Assembly: GCF_000003195.3 (NCBI RefSeq)
Contig: NC_012879.2
Coordinates: 39,390,565-39,454,564 of the forward strand
Direction: 5' to 3'
Length of the DNA stretch: 64,000 nt
DNA from: Sorghum bicolor
Lineage: Eukaryota > Streptophyta > Magnoliopsida > Poales > Poaceae
Position 1 is the stretch's first letter. Each line of letters opens with the position of its first letter. This document shows positions 21,092 through 32,820 of the stretch, one piece after another. The position numbers were made by a program, and so were the translations under genes. Below the pieces are notes generated by a model, which did not search any database, was not told where the DNA came from, and was given only the letters and a program-made list of their open reading frames with translations.

Positions 21092-22053
21092 TACGTTATA
21101 TCTATTGATGCATTACGTATAGGAGTTGTGATGAAACTGTTGCTGCATCCTACTCTATCCTTGTCCAGATAACTTACCCTCCCTGGTTGTAGAGTTAGGA
21201 TCGAGTAGCAGCTTAGTTATGCTTTAACCGGTAGAAGTCGGGTGATATCCTGTCATCCGCGCGATATAGGGTTGTGTCGGATCACGATGGTCTATATGTG
21301 CTATCGTGGATGGAACCTGATCAAATTGACTTAAGCCGGGCGGAGTTTTGCAAGTGTGTAGTAACTCCGTCTGTGGCAGCTAAGGACCGATCGTTGTACG
21401 TCCTCTTGTCATGTTGAACGCATGCCTGACACTTAGTTGGCCGGATAACTCGTTCCGACCGCGAAGCCGAGTAGTATGACTCAGGCCGGAAGACCGGCAA
21501 GTATAAAGTGCGCACTACCGGAGGAAGTGCGGTGTGCGGGGGACCATTGGCGTAAGCCCAAAGGCAGGTGAGTTAAAATTCCTGACCTCCCTGGCAGAGT
21601 GGTAGCCCTGGGAGTGCGGCGCTGATCGGAGCCGCGATTCCTGAGTTGTACCAAAGGTAACCCGTTGGCTCTCCGGCAGGGGATGCTTGGGTGAGTGCTA
21701 GGAGTAAACCTCCAGCTGGATAGGAATTCGATTCGAATCGCCGTCTCTCCCGGTTAGTGAGAACTTGACAGAGCAGCGGCAAACGTAGCATTCACTAATA
21801 AACTTGGTTCATGATAACAATGATAGCAAGAAGAACATATGATGAATTTTGATATGGTTACTATTGTTTGTAATAATCAAGTGATGTGTTGTAGTACAGG
21901 TGCTAATCTAGTGGTAGGCTGTTGATAAATAAATTGATGCTCTTAAAATGATTTAGTTGTAAGTTAAGCTTTTGGCAAAAAGGTGAGTCAGTCAGCTCCA
22001 CTTAAAATGTAGCCTTGCATGATCCTTGGTGTCTTTTATGTTTTACTAGACGG

Positions 22054-22107
22054 GTAAGTCTAGCTGAGTACATCCTCGTACTCAGGGTTTATTCCCACCT
22101 GTTGCAG
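22054..22107 (+). other. Conserved stem-loop with splice-like ends in LTR G
   Basis: GAGTAC and GTACTC arms surround ATCCTC at 22066-22083, just after GTAAGT (22054-22059) and before a pyrimidine-rich TTGCAG (22102-22107). LTR F has the same order at 57075-57132 on the minus strand. At 54-58 bases it would be short for a plant intron, so a structural RNA element is more likely. Confidence 0.4.
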
Positions 22108-22537
22108 ATGATATCTTCTATGACGGTTTCTGCAAGACCTGTCTCCATCCCGCTGGGGATGAGGACTAACCGTTGGGCACGGTTCTCTAATCTTCTCATC
22201 TATGATGCTTTTGGAAGGATGACCTAGACTCTGGCAGTAACAAGCTTGTGACTGAGTTTTAAACAAGTGTGTGTACTTATTTTGCTTCCGCTACTTCGAA
22301 CATGTGTTGTAATAACTTAATACTCCGATGTGGTGCCGCTTCGACGGCAATGAATGACTATGTAACATTCGTTGTGTTTATGTTGAACTATTACGATCTT
22401 GGTTTGTTGCGAGTTGGTTTGAAGTCCTTCGTGATTTCGATTGACTACCGGGATTATATGGGCTCAAGTCTAGAAACTTGATTGTTTGACGATCGTTTCT
22501 GCACTTGAACTCTTATAATTTGGTCGGTTCTGTGACA

Positions 22538-23711
22538 GTAACCCCGTTGTGGAAGTAATTACTGACCTTCTTCCAGTCAAGAGAGGCGATCCAGGACGCC
22601 CCGTCATCCCGATCTCCATCGCCATGGTGGACTTCCCAGAAGCACTCTGCGACTTTGGCTCCAGCGTCAACATTATGCCCAGGGTACTCTATGGAAATTT
22701 CTTTACACATCCTTTATTAGAAATAGCCATGTGTTTGCAGCTTGCAGATCGTACGCTAAGTTTCCCAAAGGGAATATTGAAGAACCTCTGCGTCCAAGTT
22801 GGTACCTTGTACGCCCCAGCAGACTTCGTGGTGATAGAGACTGGTACTGATGAGAGGGCACCCATCCTAGGGAGGCCATTCCTGAACATCTCAGGAGCTG
22901 TCATCTACGCTAGGGCTGCCAAGATCAGTTTCTACATCAAGGGGAGGAAGGAGACGTTTTCCTTCAAGAACAAGACTACACAAATCTCAGAGCAATCCCG
23001 ACATGAACCAAGGAAGAGGACTAACCGGAGGAACAGGAACAAGCAAGTGTGGACCGAGTCAGCTAAGATGGTCACTGCAGTTCAAGGAGGTCAAGATCAT
23101 TGACTTAAGTCACCGTTTCTAACCAAAAAGGACGACCTAGGAATGCCAAGCATCTATTGCTCCATCAATGGGTACAACTTCTACAAGACGCTTTGCGACA
23201 CTAGGTCAAGCGTCAACATAATGGCCGCAGTTACCTATCATCTCCTGTTCGGAACCATGCCCCTACAACCAACATACATTCAGCTCCAGAAGATTTTAAG
23301 GTTATTGACATGGGAGAAGACGAGTACAATCCACCCATCACCATTGGGAGACCGTTCCTCAGCACTATTAAAGCAATCATGTACATTGGAACTGGAGAAG
23401 TCCACATGCACTTCCCCTCTAAGAAGGTACGTCGCTATTTTACTAACCCTAACTATATAGTTGAAGACTCTAAGCAGGTCAGGACAAGAAGAAGATGACG
23501 TAACCGCAATCGGAGGAGGCAAATCATCAAGGATAGATGGGCAGACTACGAAGGAGAAGTTGTAAGGTCTGAAGACATACAACTTGCACAGAACTATCCT
23601 GAGGAGACCGTAGCACCGAGTCAGGTGTGGAGAGAGAAGATACTTATACATGAAGAGCAGGCGCCGCCGGAACCACCGACTACGTCGTCCAGCGAATCCC
23701 AGGACGACTAA
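22538..23711 (+). pseudogene. Late gag and tandem aspartic protease region (element H)
   Basis: The first unit (22549-23103) has CDFGSSVNIMP, where retroviral proteases have D-T/S-G, then ILGRPFLNIS and the Arg-rich tail RKRTNRRNRNKQ, and ends in a TGA after GGQDH. The second unit begins near 23143 with LCDTRSSVNIMA and continues after a frame-shifting 79-bp deletion to GRPFLSTIKAIMYIGTGEV and RTRRR. The stop is TAA at 23709-23711, directly followed by the 3' module. There is no RT, RNase H or integrase between the protease and the polypurine tract, so this is a non-autonomous design and not simply a broken pol. Confidence 0.85.
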
Positions 23712-25546
23712 GAAAACGGAGAGTCTTGTTCGGAGGACTTAAAAACACCGAATGCCTGGCCAAGAGAATTCAAGGATCAAAGAAGACTAGCAGATGAAGG
23801 ATATCCTAATCGCTATCAGGGTGCTACCGACATTCAAATACACCTCCGCCACCTGCTAGCTACATCAGAAGGAATTACGTCAAAATCCAGCTTGGGGGAG
23901 AGCACCCCCATTTATCCAGCTAAGTGTTCTACTCATGTTTATACTTTACTCAAATAATAAAAAGATGCATAATCATAAAAACCCAAATAAAGATTTTGTG
24001 CTTATATATATATATATCTTTGCTTAGTTTGCTAAATAAATAAATAAATAAAGTTTGCTATGAACCCTAATGATAAGCTCTCACATGGAAATGATGAATA
24101 GTTGCTCTGCCATGACTAGTTCTCAAAATTGAAATCTCTCTCAAGTTTAGGCCTGACTGTTATTAATTAATATTTGCTCTAAACCTGAACTTGGGGGAAG
24201 AGTACTTGATCTGAAGTCTAAGTTGTTAACGGATATGATATGGGAAGGTTGAGCTGCTGTTTATCTATTCCTAGAGATGCTAGAATTATAGAGAATTTAT
24301 CTTTGAAAATCTTTAAAATGTTGCATGATGAGTTCCTATATGATGAGAGTTTAAATTCCTACCATCGCCATATATACATGCTTGCTAAACTTTGAGCCAC
24401 ACATTTACTTTTTACTACTTATGAGCATTGAGTGTGGTCAAGCTGTGTAGACCCTTAGGAGCTTGTCATGTGGTTAAATCAAGATTCACTTGCACGATCA
24501 CTCACACATGCTGCTTCTACTTCGGAAGTATGCATCCACATATATCCATCCATTTCCATCTCCAGAACCATCCAAAAATATTCTACTCCTAATCTGGGAG
24601 AGAATAGCCAAAAACATTTCTATTTTCCCCTATGAAGTAAATGCTCAAGTTATTTCGGTTACTACCACTTGCTACATTATTTCAAGAGATGAGTGCTCTA
24701 AAAAAAGAAAGAAGAAGATACGAGGAAATAAAAAGGGGCAAGTGCCTGGAACCTCGAAACAATAAAAAAAGTGAGACGAGAGGTAAAAATGGACAAGTGT
24801 CTAATAGTAGAATTAGGGGTACAAGATACGCACCTGAGAGAAAAGAAAAAAAAAGAAAAGAAGAAAATATAGAGCATCTCATTGCCCTCAAAAAGCTTCA
24901 AAGTGCAAGAAAGGTATGTATCTCCTCAAAAGAGCATAAGTAGAATTAGACTTTCACCATTGTTATCACCATCATCACCATACACCATTCATTCGCCACA
25001 CATGCACATCTTGATTTGACTTATTGACTTGTTTCGCTGGATCCATGGTTTGACTATGCAATAAATGTCTTGTAAGTATGTATTAGCTGTCTCCCACCTA
25101 TGAGCTCTAGATATCAAAACCTTATTAGAGTAGGGTGAGAGAGAAGGCAATGCCACTATGCCTCATACCAAAAATACCACATACTTTGAGAGAAGGCATA
25201 CACCATTACTGCCTTGGTAAGGATCCAGAAATACCACAAAAGAGAGACTAGAGAGAGTCATACAAGGAATCTCTGAGTTTTATTTGAAAATCTGCAAAAA
25301 CTCCAGAGCTATATCTGATCAAGAATAAGAGACATGGCGCTTGACTAGACCGTTCTATCTTTTAACTACTCAAGACAAAAGTGACGGTTGCAAGCCCCAT
25401 GGTGGAAGGTAATATGAGTAAGTTTAAATTTTAACAGTTACCCTAACCCAGAGATGAGATCTTGTTTGAACGCATGTATATCTTTAAGGCATGAAACCAC
25501 TGCAGAAACTTTTGAGTTTATCTTTGCTCAGGGACGAGGAAAGGTT
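23712..25546 (+). other. 3' non-coding module of element H
   Basis: It contains the hairpin/polypurine motif at 23893-23910, an AT repeat near 24005, AAATAAATAAAT near 24034 and the A/G-rich segment near 24771-24840. A stretch at about 23765-23910 could encode FKDQRRLAD...IQIHLRHLLATSE, similar to short ORFs in J and K. No longer gene is supported. Confidence 0.65.
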
Positions 25547-25561
25547 AAGCTTGGGGGAGCT
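25547..25561 (+). other. Polypurine tract, element H
   Basis: AAGCTTGGGGGAGCT immediately before the LTR, the same as in element L. Confidence 0.8.
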
Positions 25562-26373
25562 TGTTGACGGTCCTTAATGCTCACATTTAACCATCAACTA
25601 ATCATAGAAAAGGATCCAAATGCAACTGACACCCAAACTTAGGATTTTATCTGATAGAATTCCACGAGTTTTGGTGTTTGTCTATTTCTGCACGGGGTTA
25701 TCAGGAATTATGGAAGAAAGGCCCACACGTCGGGTTTACATAGAGATATTAACGTGCCGTGCAATTTTCTATCATCTAGAAGACTCAAGAAGCCACGAGA
25801 ACGAAGCGGAGGCCGAGAGGGCTCAGGCACAGGGCATCCGCCCTAGTCCTGAGGGTGCCCGCCCTGCTATAGTGCTCAATTAGAGTCCAATTCGGGGACA
25901 ACGCTCCACCAACTAAAGGATCAAGGAAAACCGTGCGATTAATGTTGGTTTGATCCAATGGCCCAGATTCATCTGAAAAGACTATATAAGCAAGGCCCCC
26001 TGGCCTCTGGAGATCATACCTCTTCTACAGAATCAAAGCTAGGGTTTCAATTCTTCATCCAAGTAGAGAGGATCCCTCTAGTTCTTCTAGTTCTAGTTCT
26101 CGTTAGTTCTAGTTGTAATATAGAAAATAGGGAGAGAGAAGAGTAGAGCGGAGGAGGAGCCGGATCTTCGTCAACATTGTACTTTTGCAGCAACTGGTTC
26201 GTTCTTCATCGTTCTCCAGGTTCTTCAATTCATAATTCCTGAGTTCTTTAATTACTTTTATTTACATTGAAGTTATTTGTTGGATTCCCGCTTGCATCAA
26301 GTGTTCTAATCTTTGAAACATTAGAGTAGTAATTAATAGATTAGATGTGGTGTTTAGTCATACAATTACCTAG

Positions 26374-27095
26374 TGTAACACCCTAAAATTTACTCCTTTT
26401 GAAATATAGATAAAATTATTTTAATTTTGTATTTTTTGTGCTCATGAAAATATAGGACAAATAATATTTTTCATTAAATTAAAATTTATCATAAGGCTTA
26501 ACGATATTATTATGCGTACATGCCGGTGCATATGTTTTGATGTGATGCTTGTTGCTCCTTTGTGTGTTGATAGCACTATTTTTAGGCGAAAGGGTTAAGA
26601 GGCTGATCACCTCGGGCGAAAGGGTAAATCATGACTCATGGATAAAGATGTACAACCTTTGCAGAGTGTTAAAACTAGTATACTAGCCGAGCTCACGGTC
26701 AGGAGCGGCCTTGGGGACATCTACATTAAGGGTGATGAATCTTGTGTGTTAAATATGCTCATTGTTTATTGTTTAATGCTTTACATTACAATCTAGTTGC
26801 TATACTTGCGGAGTTCGACATGGACTCACTCTTGCTATTTTCCCCAAACCTCAGGAGAAGTTTAGGCTTCTGATCAACCAGTCAGTTGGATCCTGTAGAG
26901 AGAAGTTAATATCCGAAGTTGGAGTTGTCTATCCACTGTTTGCTATTAAAGGTTATCTCTTTTATACTAAGTACGTTATATATTTATGCATTGTCTTTTG
27001 ATATTACCCCTTATTTGTAGCTATATGTGAGATTTGACTTCTAAGACTCACATATGGTGCATATCTGATTTTATCCTTAAGATCGGGTATTACAT
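26374..27095 (+). repeat. 5' LTR of element M (722 bp, internally deleted)
   Basis: It matches 28977-29190 and then about 31885-32419 of the 3' LTR. The break falls after a GATAGCACTATTTTTAGG stretch and resumes at GGTTAAGAGGCTGATCACC. Confidence 0.88.
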
Positions 27096-27098
27096 AGT

Positions 27099-27110
27099 GG
27101 TATCGGAGCA
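27099..27110 (+). other. Primer-binding site, element M
   Basis: TGGTATCGGAGC starts four bases after the LTR. It is one base off the initiator-Met tRNA primer site TGGTATCAGAGC that is common in plant LTR elements. Confidence 0.75.
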
Positions 27111-28959
27111 ATGCTGGCTGTAGGATGCAAGCCTAGTTAGAAATTGGCCGTCTTAAGATTTTGAAATTGTCATAAAATCTTTGCTCTATAAACCTTGATA
27201 TTTTCCTCTATACTATATCCTTTTCATTGCTATTCATCTTCACCTTGTTGCTTATTTTAAAGACTTGTTCTCATCCCCACTCTTTGCTTGATATGCTTTT
27301 AGAACTTTTTCTTACCACCTTCTGGCATCGTTGGAATAGCTGTTTTAAGATATCTACCCTTACTATGAAGAGAACGATAGTATCGCAATTTGAGTGAAGT
27401 GTGCTTAATTGGTTTGTTATTATGTTTATGCTTGATTTGGATCTTTGTAATGAGTGCAATGATCTTGTGGGTTTTCTCCACGATATCATTTAGTTTATAG
27501 TCCTAAGACATAAGGAGTAGTGAAATAAGTAGTTGGGTTTGGTTATAACCTGTTTCTATCCCTTGCTGATTTCTGCAGCAGTTTGTAATAATGCTGGTGT
27601 ATCTCAAGTTCTGATCGTGCAAAGTTTATCAAATGTTTCTAGGAACAAGTAGACTTCAAGATCTTTCTCTGACCGCAAGAATCATCCTCATAGCTATTAT
27701 GGTTTGGAAGTTACAAAAATCACAAGATGATACAAATGTGCTGTCAGGAATCTGGACCAGTTTCAATTACTGACTGTTTGAGACAAACATAACTATAGAA
27801 TTTGGAAAAGTGTTCTATAGAAAAGTTAAAGATGACTTGCTAAGCTTTCTAATGGTATAAGCTGGAACTTATTTGGCTAAGTAGAACCTGAGATATGATA
27901 TTTACAATTGGATGTTTCTCTTCTGTATCAAAGTCTGGACAGTTTTGGTGTTCCCTATTTTCCGCCAAGTTAAAGACAGAATCTGGGAAAACATGGTATA
28001 TGAAAGTTGTAGAGGATTTCCTAAGCTTTTCAAAAATGTAACGATCATCTCCAGATGAGTTAATTAGCTCGAGATATAATTTCTGGAAGTTACTGCACCT
28101 TTGCTAAGATATTATCAGGAAGGATATTATGTTTGGTTATTTTACCTATGCTTAAAGACAGAACCTATGGAGGACTTCTACATGAAAGTTGTAGGGAATT
28201 TCATAAGTTTTCTAACGATATAATCTGCAACTCTATTGGATTAACAGAATAAGAGTTATACCTGATTTACTACGCTGGTATTTTTCATATCATGAGGAAA
28301 TTTCACGATACCTGTTTGCTCCACTACACATAAGTTCTTTGGGGATGTCAGAAGTTCTCAATGTTAACTTGTCTGGAAAGTATGAAAGCTACCTTTCTTG
28401 GTCCCCTAGTAGACTTTTCTTAAGGGGGGTAGCCTAATTAAAGAACTACAAGGAGAAGAAGTGGTTAATAACTGGAACATCTACAAGAACATCAAGTGCT
28501 TGGTATGTTGGTTTGTTTCAAGATATCATTCTATTTGGAGTGTGCTGATAACAATGGAGGTTTATACTGATACTCATGGATTAAGAGTTGTGTATGAGGA
28601 TCAGATGACACCAAAGTCTACAGAGTTGTACGTATAGTGTGAGAGTGAAGCAACTTAACTGTGATAAAGGTACCAATAATTAGAACTTAGTGATGAAACT
28701 AACCTTGGATCAAGAGACTCGGTACAACGAATTTAAAAGACTATATGATGTGTAGCGTCTAAAAAGGATAGGAGAAATAAGAAGGATCGTACCTACTACA
28801 CTAGGTGTCTCATCAATATTTTAGGAATACTTGAGATGCTACTTGGAGTAAGAGAGTGGAATCATTGCTATGAAGATATAACTACTCAAGAAAGTGAACA
28901 AGATTCAAAATCTACGTCTCTTTGATAACCGTCTTACGAATCTCGAGGACGAGATTCAT

Positions 28960-28976
28960 CTTAAGGGGGGTAGAAT
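28960..28976 (+). other. Polypurine tract, element M
   Basis: AAGGGGGGTAGAAT lies just before the 3' LTR start at 28977. Confidence 0.75.
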
Positions 28977-31900
28977 TGTAACACCCTAAAATTTACTCCT
29001 TTCAAAATATAGATAAAATTATTTTAATTTTGTATTTTTGTGCTCATGAAAATATAGGACAAATAATATTTTTCATTAAATTAAAATTTGTCATAAGGCT
29101 TAGCAATATTATTATACATACATGCTGGTGCATATGTTTTGATGTGATGCTTGTTGCTCCTTTGTGTGTTGATAGCACTGTTTTCAGGTCGTCCGATTAA
29201 TCGCGAGTAATCGCGATTAATCGTCCTGGTCGGTCAGGAGTGCTCGATTAGGAGGTCCGACCCGACCAGGTCGACCAGAAACCGGGTCGTCCGATTAGTC
29301 GTCCACATATCGCGATTAATCGTCTGATTAGGACATGGACGACCAGGTTGTGTGCTCTGTTTTTGGGCTTTTTTGACTCGGCAGATATGTGAGGGGTATG
29401 GAGATGCTGTTGGTTGTCCCAGTTCTCCAGAAATAGTTAAGAAGGAGATGTTGGTTTATATGAAAAAGAGTTGAAAATAAAGAGGAATGTTGGTTTACAG
29501 TAATACAGTCTTGATGCTTCCTTTATTGTGTATAATATAGTGTATATATAGAGGTATATATATAGGTCGACCAGCTGATATGCCTGGACTACCAGGGACG
29601 ACCAGGGGGACGACCAGGGTCGATTAATCGACCTGGTCGCTGATTAATCGCGATTAATCGCCTGGTCGGTCCTAGGTCGACCAGGATCGACCAGCCAACC
29701 AGAAAACATTGGTTGATAGTAAGAAAATATTTTAAAATACGTTTAGTAGATCGACCTTCCTTATTCGGCACGTATTTATCTTTTTCTACAATCAAATTCC
29801 TTGTCTCTTAGTTCAAGATTTCGGTCAGAATCTCTCAGAATCTTTTCTTTCAAACCTAAGTCACTCATTTGAGTTTTTCGTCCATCAAGCAATCTCTATA
29901 AACTTCTCGGGTATTTTTCTAGTCTTTTTAGATGCCCCAAATTATCTCATCATGAGCCCCAAATACTTTATTTGGGTTCTTCATATTCCGTAATGTCACT
30001 GATAATTTTCCCTGAATTTTTGGAGCTTTCGAAATATTTTCGCGGATTAAATAGTAATTCTAGATTCTTTTTGCCCTGAAATTAAATATTTCTAAAATAA
30101 TAAATTCTAACCCTAGTCGAACCTAATCCAAACTGCACGTGTGTGGATATATATATACACGTTATGTTCATCTGGGCCATTAATCTTCTTTAGCATCACG
30201 TCCTAAAACCCTTGGCCTCTTGTGAGCCGCCGCCATCAGCCACGCCGGTGCTATGCGCCGCCACCCGGTGGATCACATACCTCAGCTCCATCCAGTGCCG
30301 CTCTGGGCGCTCGGGCTCCCTCCTGGCGCCTCCTGCTTCTTCGAGCAGAGCAAGCACTGCTGGCCGAGGCGCGTGAGCCTGCGTGACCGGGGTCTAGTAT
30401 GGCGGTGTACTGTCTCTGGTGTTGCCTAGCTTGATCGAGCTCCCAACTCTCAAGGCTGGTGCCCAGCACAACGAAGCCACCCTTCAGGGCGCCATGCACA
30501 AGCCGGAGCTCCTTCCCGTGACCATGTTCTGAACGAGCTGCACAAGGATGAAGATGCTGGTAATTACGAAATTGCCATTGTATCTTTTAATCTCCACCGT
30601 TTAAACGTTTTAACTCCGTTTTGGTTCGTTTAAGTCACGTTAGATTCGTATCGATATACTCTATCCCGTACTCCTAAAGTTTATCACAGAACTTAATTAT
30701 CAATTTATTAGTTTAAATATTAATTAGACTAATATTTATTTACTAGCTTTCAAAATAAAAGCAATCAAAGTTTAACTATATTTTGTTACGTTATGACCTT
30801 ACTGCCATAAGCTACATGTTTGTAGAAACTTTTAATATGCTTATGTAATTGAATTTTATAACTTGAATATTAATCTGATCTATGCTTATGCAATTGAGAT
30901 TCTAATTAAAAGCTACATAGGTTTTATATCTCGGTGATTATACGTAACATGCTAATTTGATTTATTATTAAATTAAATATGTTTTTAATTATACTTAGCG
31001 CAACACACGCTGCACGACATGAGATGTTCTCACATGTTGCTTTGTTTTTGCAAGTTAAAGTATAATCGGTATATAAAAAAATATTGAAATATTTGTAATT
31101 AAAATATAACTACATTTAGCTTGGTATAGTGACTAATCTAAATGAATATTTCATATGGTTATGTTTAATTAAAATAAATCACGCATGTAGATTTTTATTG
31201 TATAATGTACAATAATAAAATAATATAAACTCTCGATAGTAGTCTTCTTTTAACCGTAGACTCATTCTCGGCGTTTTTCTTATGCTCTCGCCACCATAGC
31301 AGCAAGCTCTCTTGTATGTTGCTTAATCTTGTATGGTGTACCGTTCTTAGTTGTTTCTATTTGTTACTTGTATGTTTGCCTATGTGAGGTGTTTGCTACG
31401 AATAGACAAGAACTGTTTGTGGGCTCTGAAGATCAAAAGGTGATGACCGAAAGCTGATGGTGTGAGAATTAAGCAAACATAAAAGGCAAGGATAGCATTT
31501 GGATTTTGTTTCTGTGATCATGATCCTATGACTAGATTAATGTTAAGTAATAAATGATAAAAATGACTTTTTAGCCACTTGATGATTTGTCTGTACGTGA
31601 TCACCCGAGACAACAGTGCAACCATGAGGGCTATAATGGCTCTGGCTTTAGCTCAGTATGAAGACCTTTTCTAGCTTGTTAGAGGTTACCCAAAAGGGCG
31701 GAGGGGCTGAACCGTTTTGGGTATAGTGCGAGCCCCTGTCCTTATGTGTATAGGCTGTGCGTCATTGTGCCATTTGGAAGGGGGGTATCTATATTTGCGC
31801 GCAAAGGAGACCTTGCGGCCCTAACACGTTAGACGAACTTTTGAAAGGCTTCATAGTGATCCCTGCCGACCTTCCTTGGAAGTGGGTTAAGAGGCTGATC

Positions 31901-32419
31901 ACCTCCGGCGAAAGGGTAAATCATGACTCATGGGTAAAGATGTACAACCTCTGCAGAGTGTTAAAACTAGTATACTAGCCGAGCTTACGGTCAGGAGCGG
32001 CCTTGGGGACATCTACATTAAGGGTGATGAATCTTGTGTGTTAAATATGCTCATTGTTTATTGTTTAATGCTTTACATTATTTATGTCACATTGATCATG
32101 AAATTGTGGGAGCTATACAATCTAGTTGCTATACTTGTGGAGTTCGACAAGGACTCTTGCTATTTTCCCCAAACCTCAGGAGAAGTTTAGGCTTGTGATC
32201 AACCAGTCAGTTGGATCCTGTAGAGAGAAGTTAATACCCGAAGTTGGAGTTGTCTATCCGCTGTTTGCTATTAAAGGTTATCTCTTTTATACTAAGTACG
32301 TTATATATTTATGCATTGTCTTTTGATATTACCCCTTATTTGTAGCTATATGTGAGATTTGACTTCTAAGACTCACATATGGTGCATATCTGGTTTTATC
32401 CTTAAAATCGGGTATTACG
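28977..32419 (+). repeat. 3' LTR of element M (3443 bp)
   Basis: It contains the palindrome-rich insert at 29178-29711, a TATA-like ATATATATATACACG near 30150, a GC-rich segment at 30230-30540 that is probably leader sequence, and A/T-rich DNA at 30600-31250. ORFs at 31757-32326 lie in the conserved end part of the LTR and show no domain. Confidence 0.88.
29178..29711. repeat. Candidate small inverted-repeat transposon inside the LTR of M
   Basis: Both ends carry clusters of GATTAATCGCGATTAATC, GGTCGACC and CCTGGTCG motifs facing each other around an A/T-rich centre. Terminal stretches CTGTTTTCAGG and (reverse) ATGTTTTCTGG are related. The flanks GTTGATAGCA (29168-29177) and GTTGATAGTA (29712-29721) could be a 9-10 bp target duplication. 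No transposase. Boundaries are my best guess. Confidence 0.4.
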
Positions 32420-32820
32420 CCTGGAATTGCACCCAATCCTGCGGATTGTTGTGGTAGCCTTAGGGTAGTGACAGCCTTAACGGTCGACGTATTCCACCTC
32501 ATTCGGATCGGTGTTTGTAGGACCGTAATCAGACCTTCCTAGCCCCCTTCTCATCTCTTTTTGTGGTTAGTGCTCTGATGTCCCGATATAAATAATCTTT
32601 GAAGTAATTCTTGATTCTTAGATCAACTAGAGAATTCTTAGGAAACTTCCTCTCTTCCCACCAAAAATAATTAAATAGTTATCCTTGGGCGATCTTGGAT
32701 CTTAATTAGTACACTCACGTTCCGTGTGAAAAATCGATACTCTGGAATACTCACGGGTGAAGGCTACATCGGTATCCGTGCACTTGCGGATTTTTCTGTT
32801 TGCGTTTAAAATACCCAACA

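Larger units (their letters stand above)
17963..22537 (+). mobile_element. Solo LTR G of a Tekay-like element (4575 bp)
   Basis: It starts TGTAACACCCCAG and ends GGTTCTGTGACA, and is flanked by a perfect five-base duplication GTAAC (17958-17962 and 22538-22542). No internal region, primer site or polypurine tract is present, so it is a solo LTR left by LTR-LTR recombination. It resembles the 3933-bp LTR of F in layout and in patches: GC-rich leader (18600-19560), small acidic ORF, stem-loop near 22070, shared end TTTGGTCGGTTCTGT. It interrupts the gag region of H. Confidence 0.93.
27096..28976 (+). other. Non-coding interior of element M with degenerate tandem repeats
   Basis: No gag or pol trace is visible. 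Between about 27760 and 28290 three diverged units of about 183 bp follow each other, each with an AAAGTT-GTAG/AAAG core, a CTAAGCTTTC-like box and an AGATAT or GAGTTATA box. The rest is A/T-rich and featureless. Confidence 0.6.
26374..32419 (+). mobile_element. Element M: non-coding Tekay/Del-like LTR retrotransposon
   Basis: LTRs begin TGTAACACCCTAAAA and end GGGTATTACA (GGGTATTACG at 32419). The flanks are CCTAG (26369-26373) and CCTGG (32420-32424), a five-base duplication with one change. A primer site TGGTATCGGAGC follows the 5' LTR and a polypurine tract precedes the 3' LTR (GAGGACGAGATTCATC leads into it, a typical Tekay/Del arrangement). The 1.9-kb interior has no coding sequence. 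The two LTRs differ greatly in length (722 and 3443 bp) because the 5' copy lacks about 2.7 kb. Confidence 0.9.
17946..32820 (+). mobile_element. Element H: 5'-truncated gag-protease LTR retrotransposon with two later insertions
   Basis: Only 12-17 bases of gag remain at 17946-17962. The rest follows the solo LTR G: late gag and protease (22538-23711), 3' module, polypurine tract and a type A 3' LTR that is itself split by M. The 5' LTR and most of gag are missing, apparently lost when I was formed. On the right it ends inside the 3' module of K, with GATGT (32821-32825) as the possible target duplication. Confidence 0.85.
25562..32820 (+). repeat. 3' LTR of element H (type A), split by element M
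   Basis: The left part is 25562-26373 and the right part is 32420-32820. Together they correspond to the 1277-1280 bp type A LTR of L and of 39210-40489. The GC boxes show C-to-T style decay (GGGCATCC, GGGTGCCC) compared with the other copies, as expected for an old methylated copy. Confidence 0.92.

Noticed and set aside
31757..32326. ORFs of 66-86 codons near the end of the 3' LTR of M
   Set aside because: They overlap in different frames. The matching part of the 5' LTR (26590-27000) has indels that break them, and no domain is visible.
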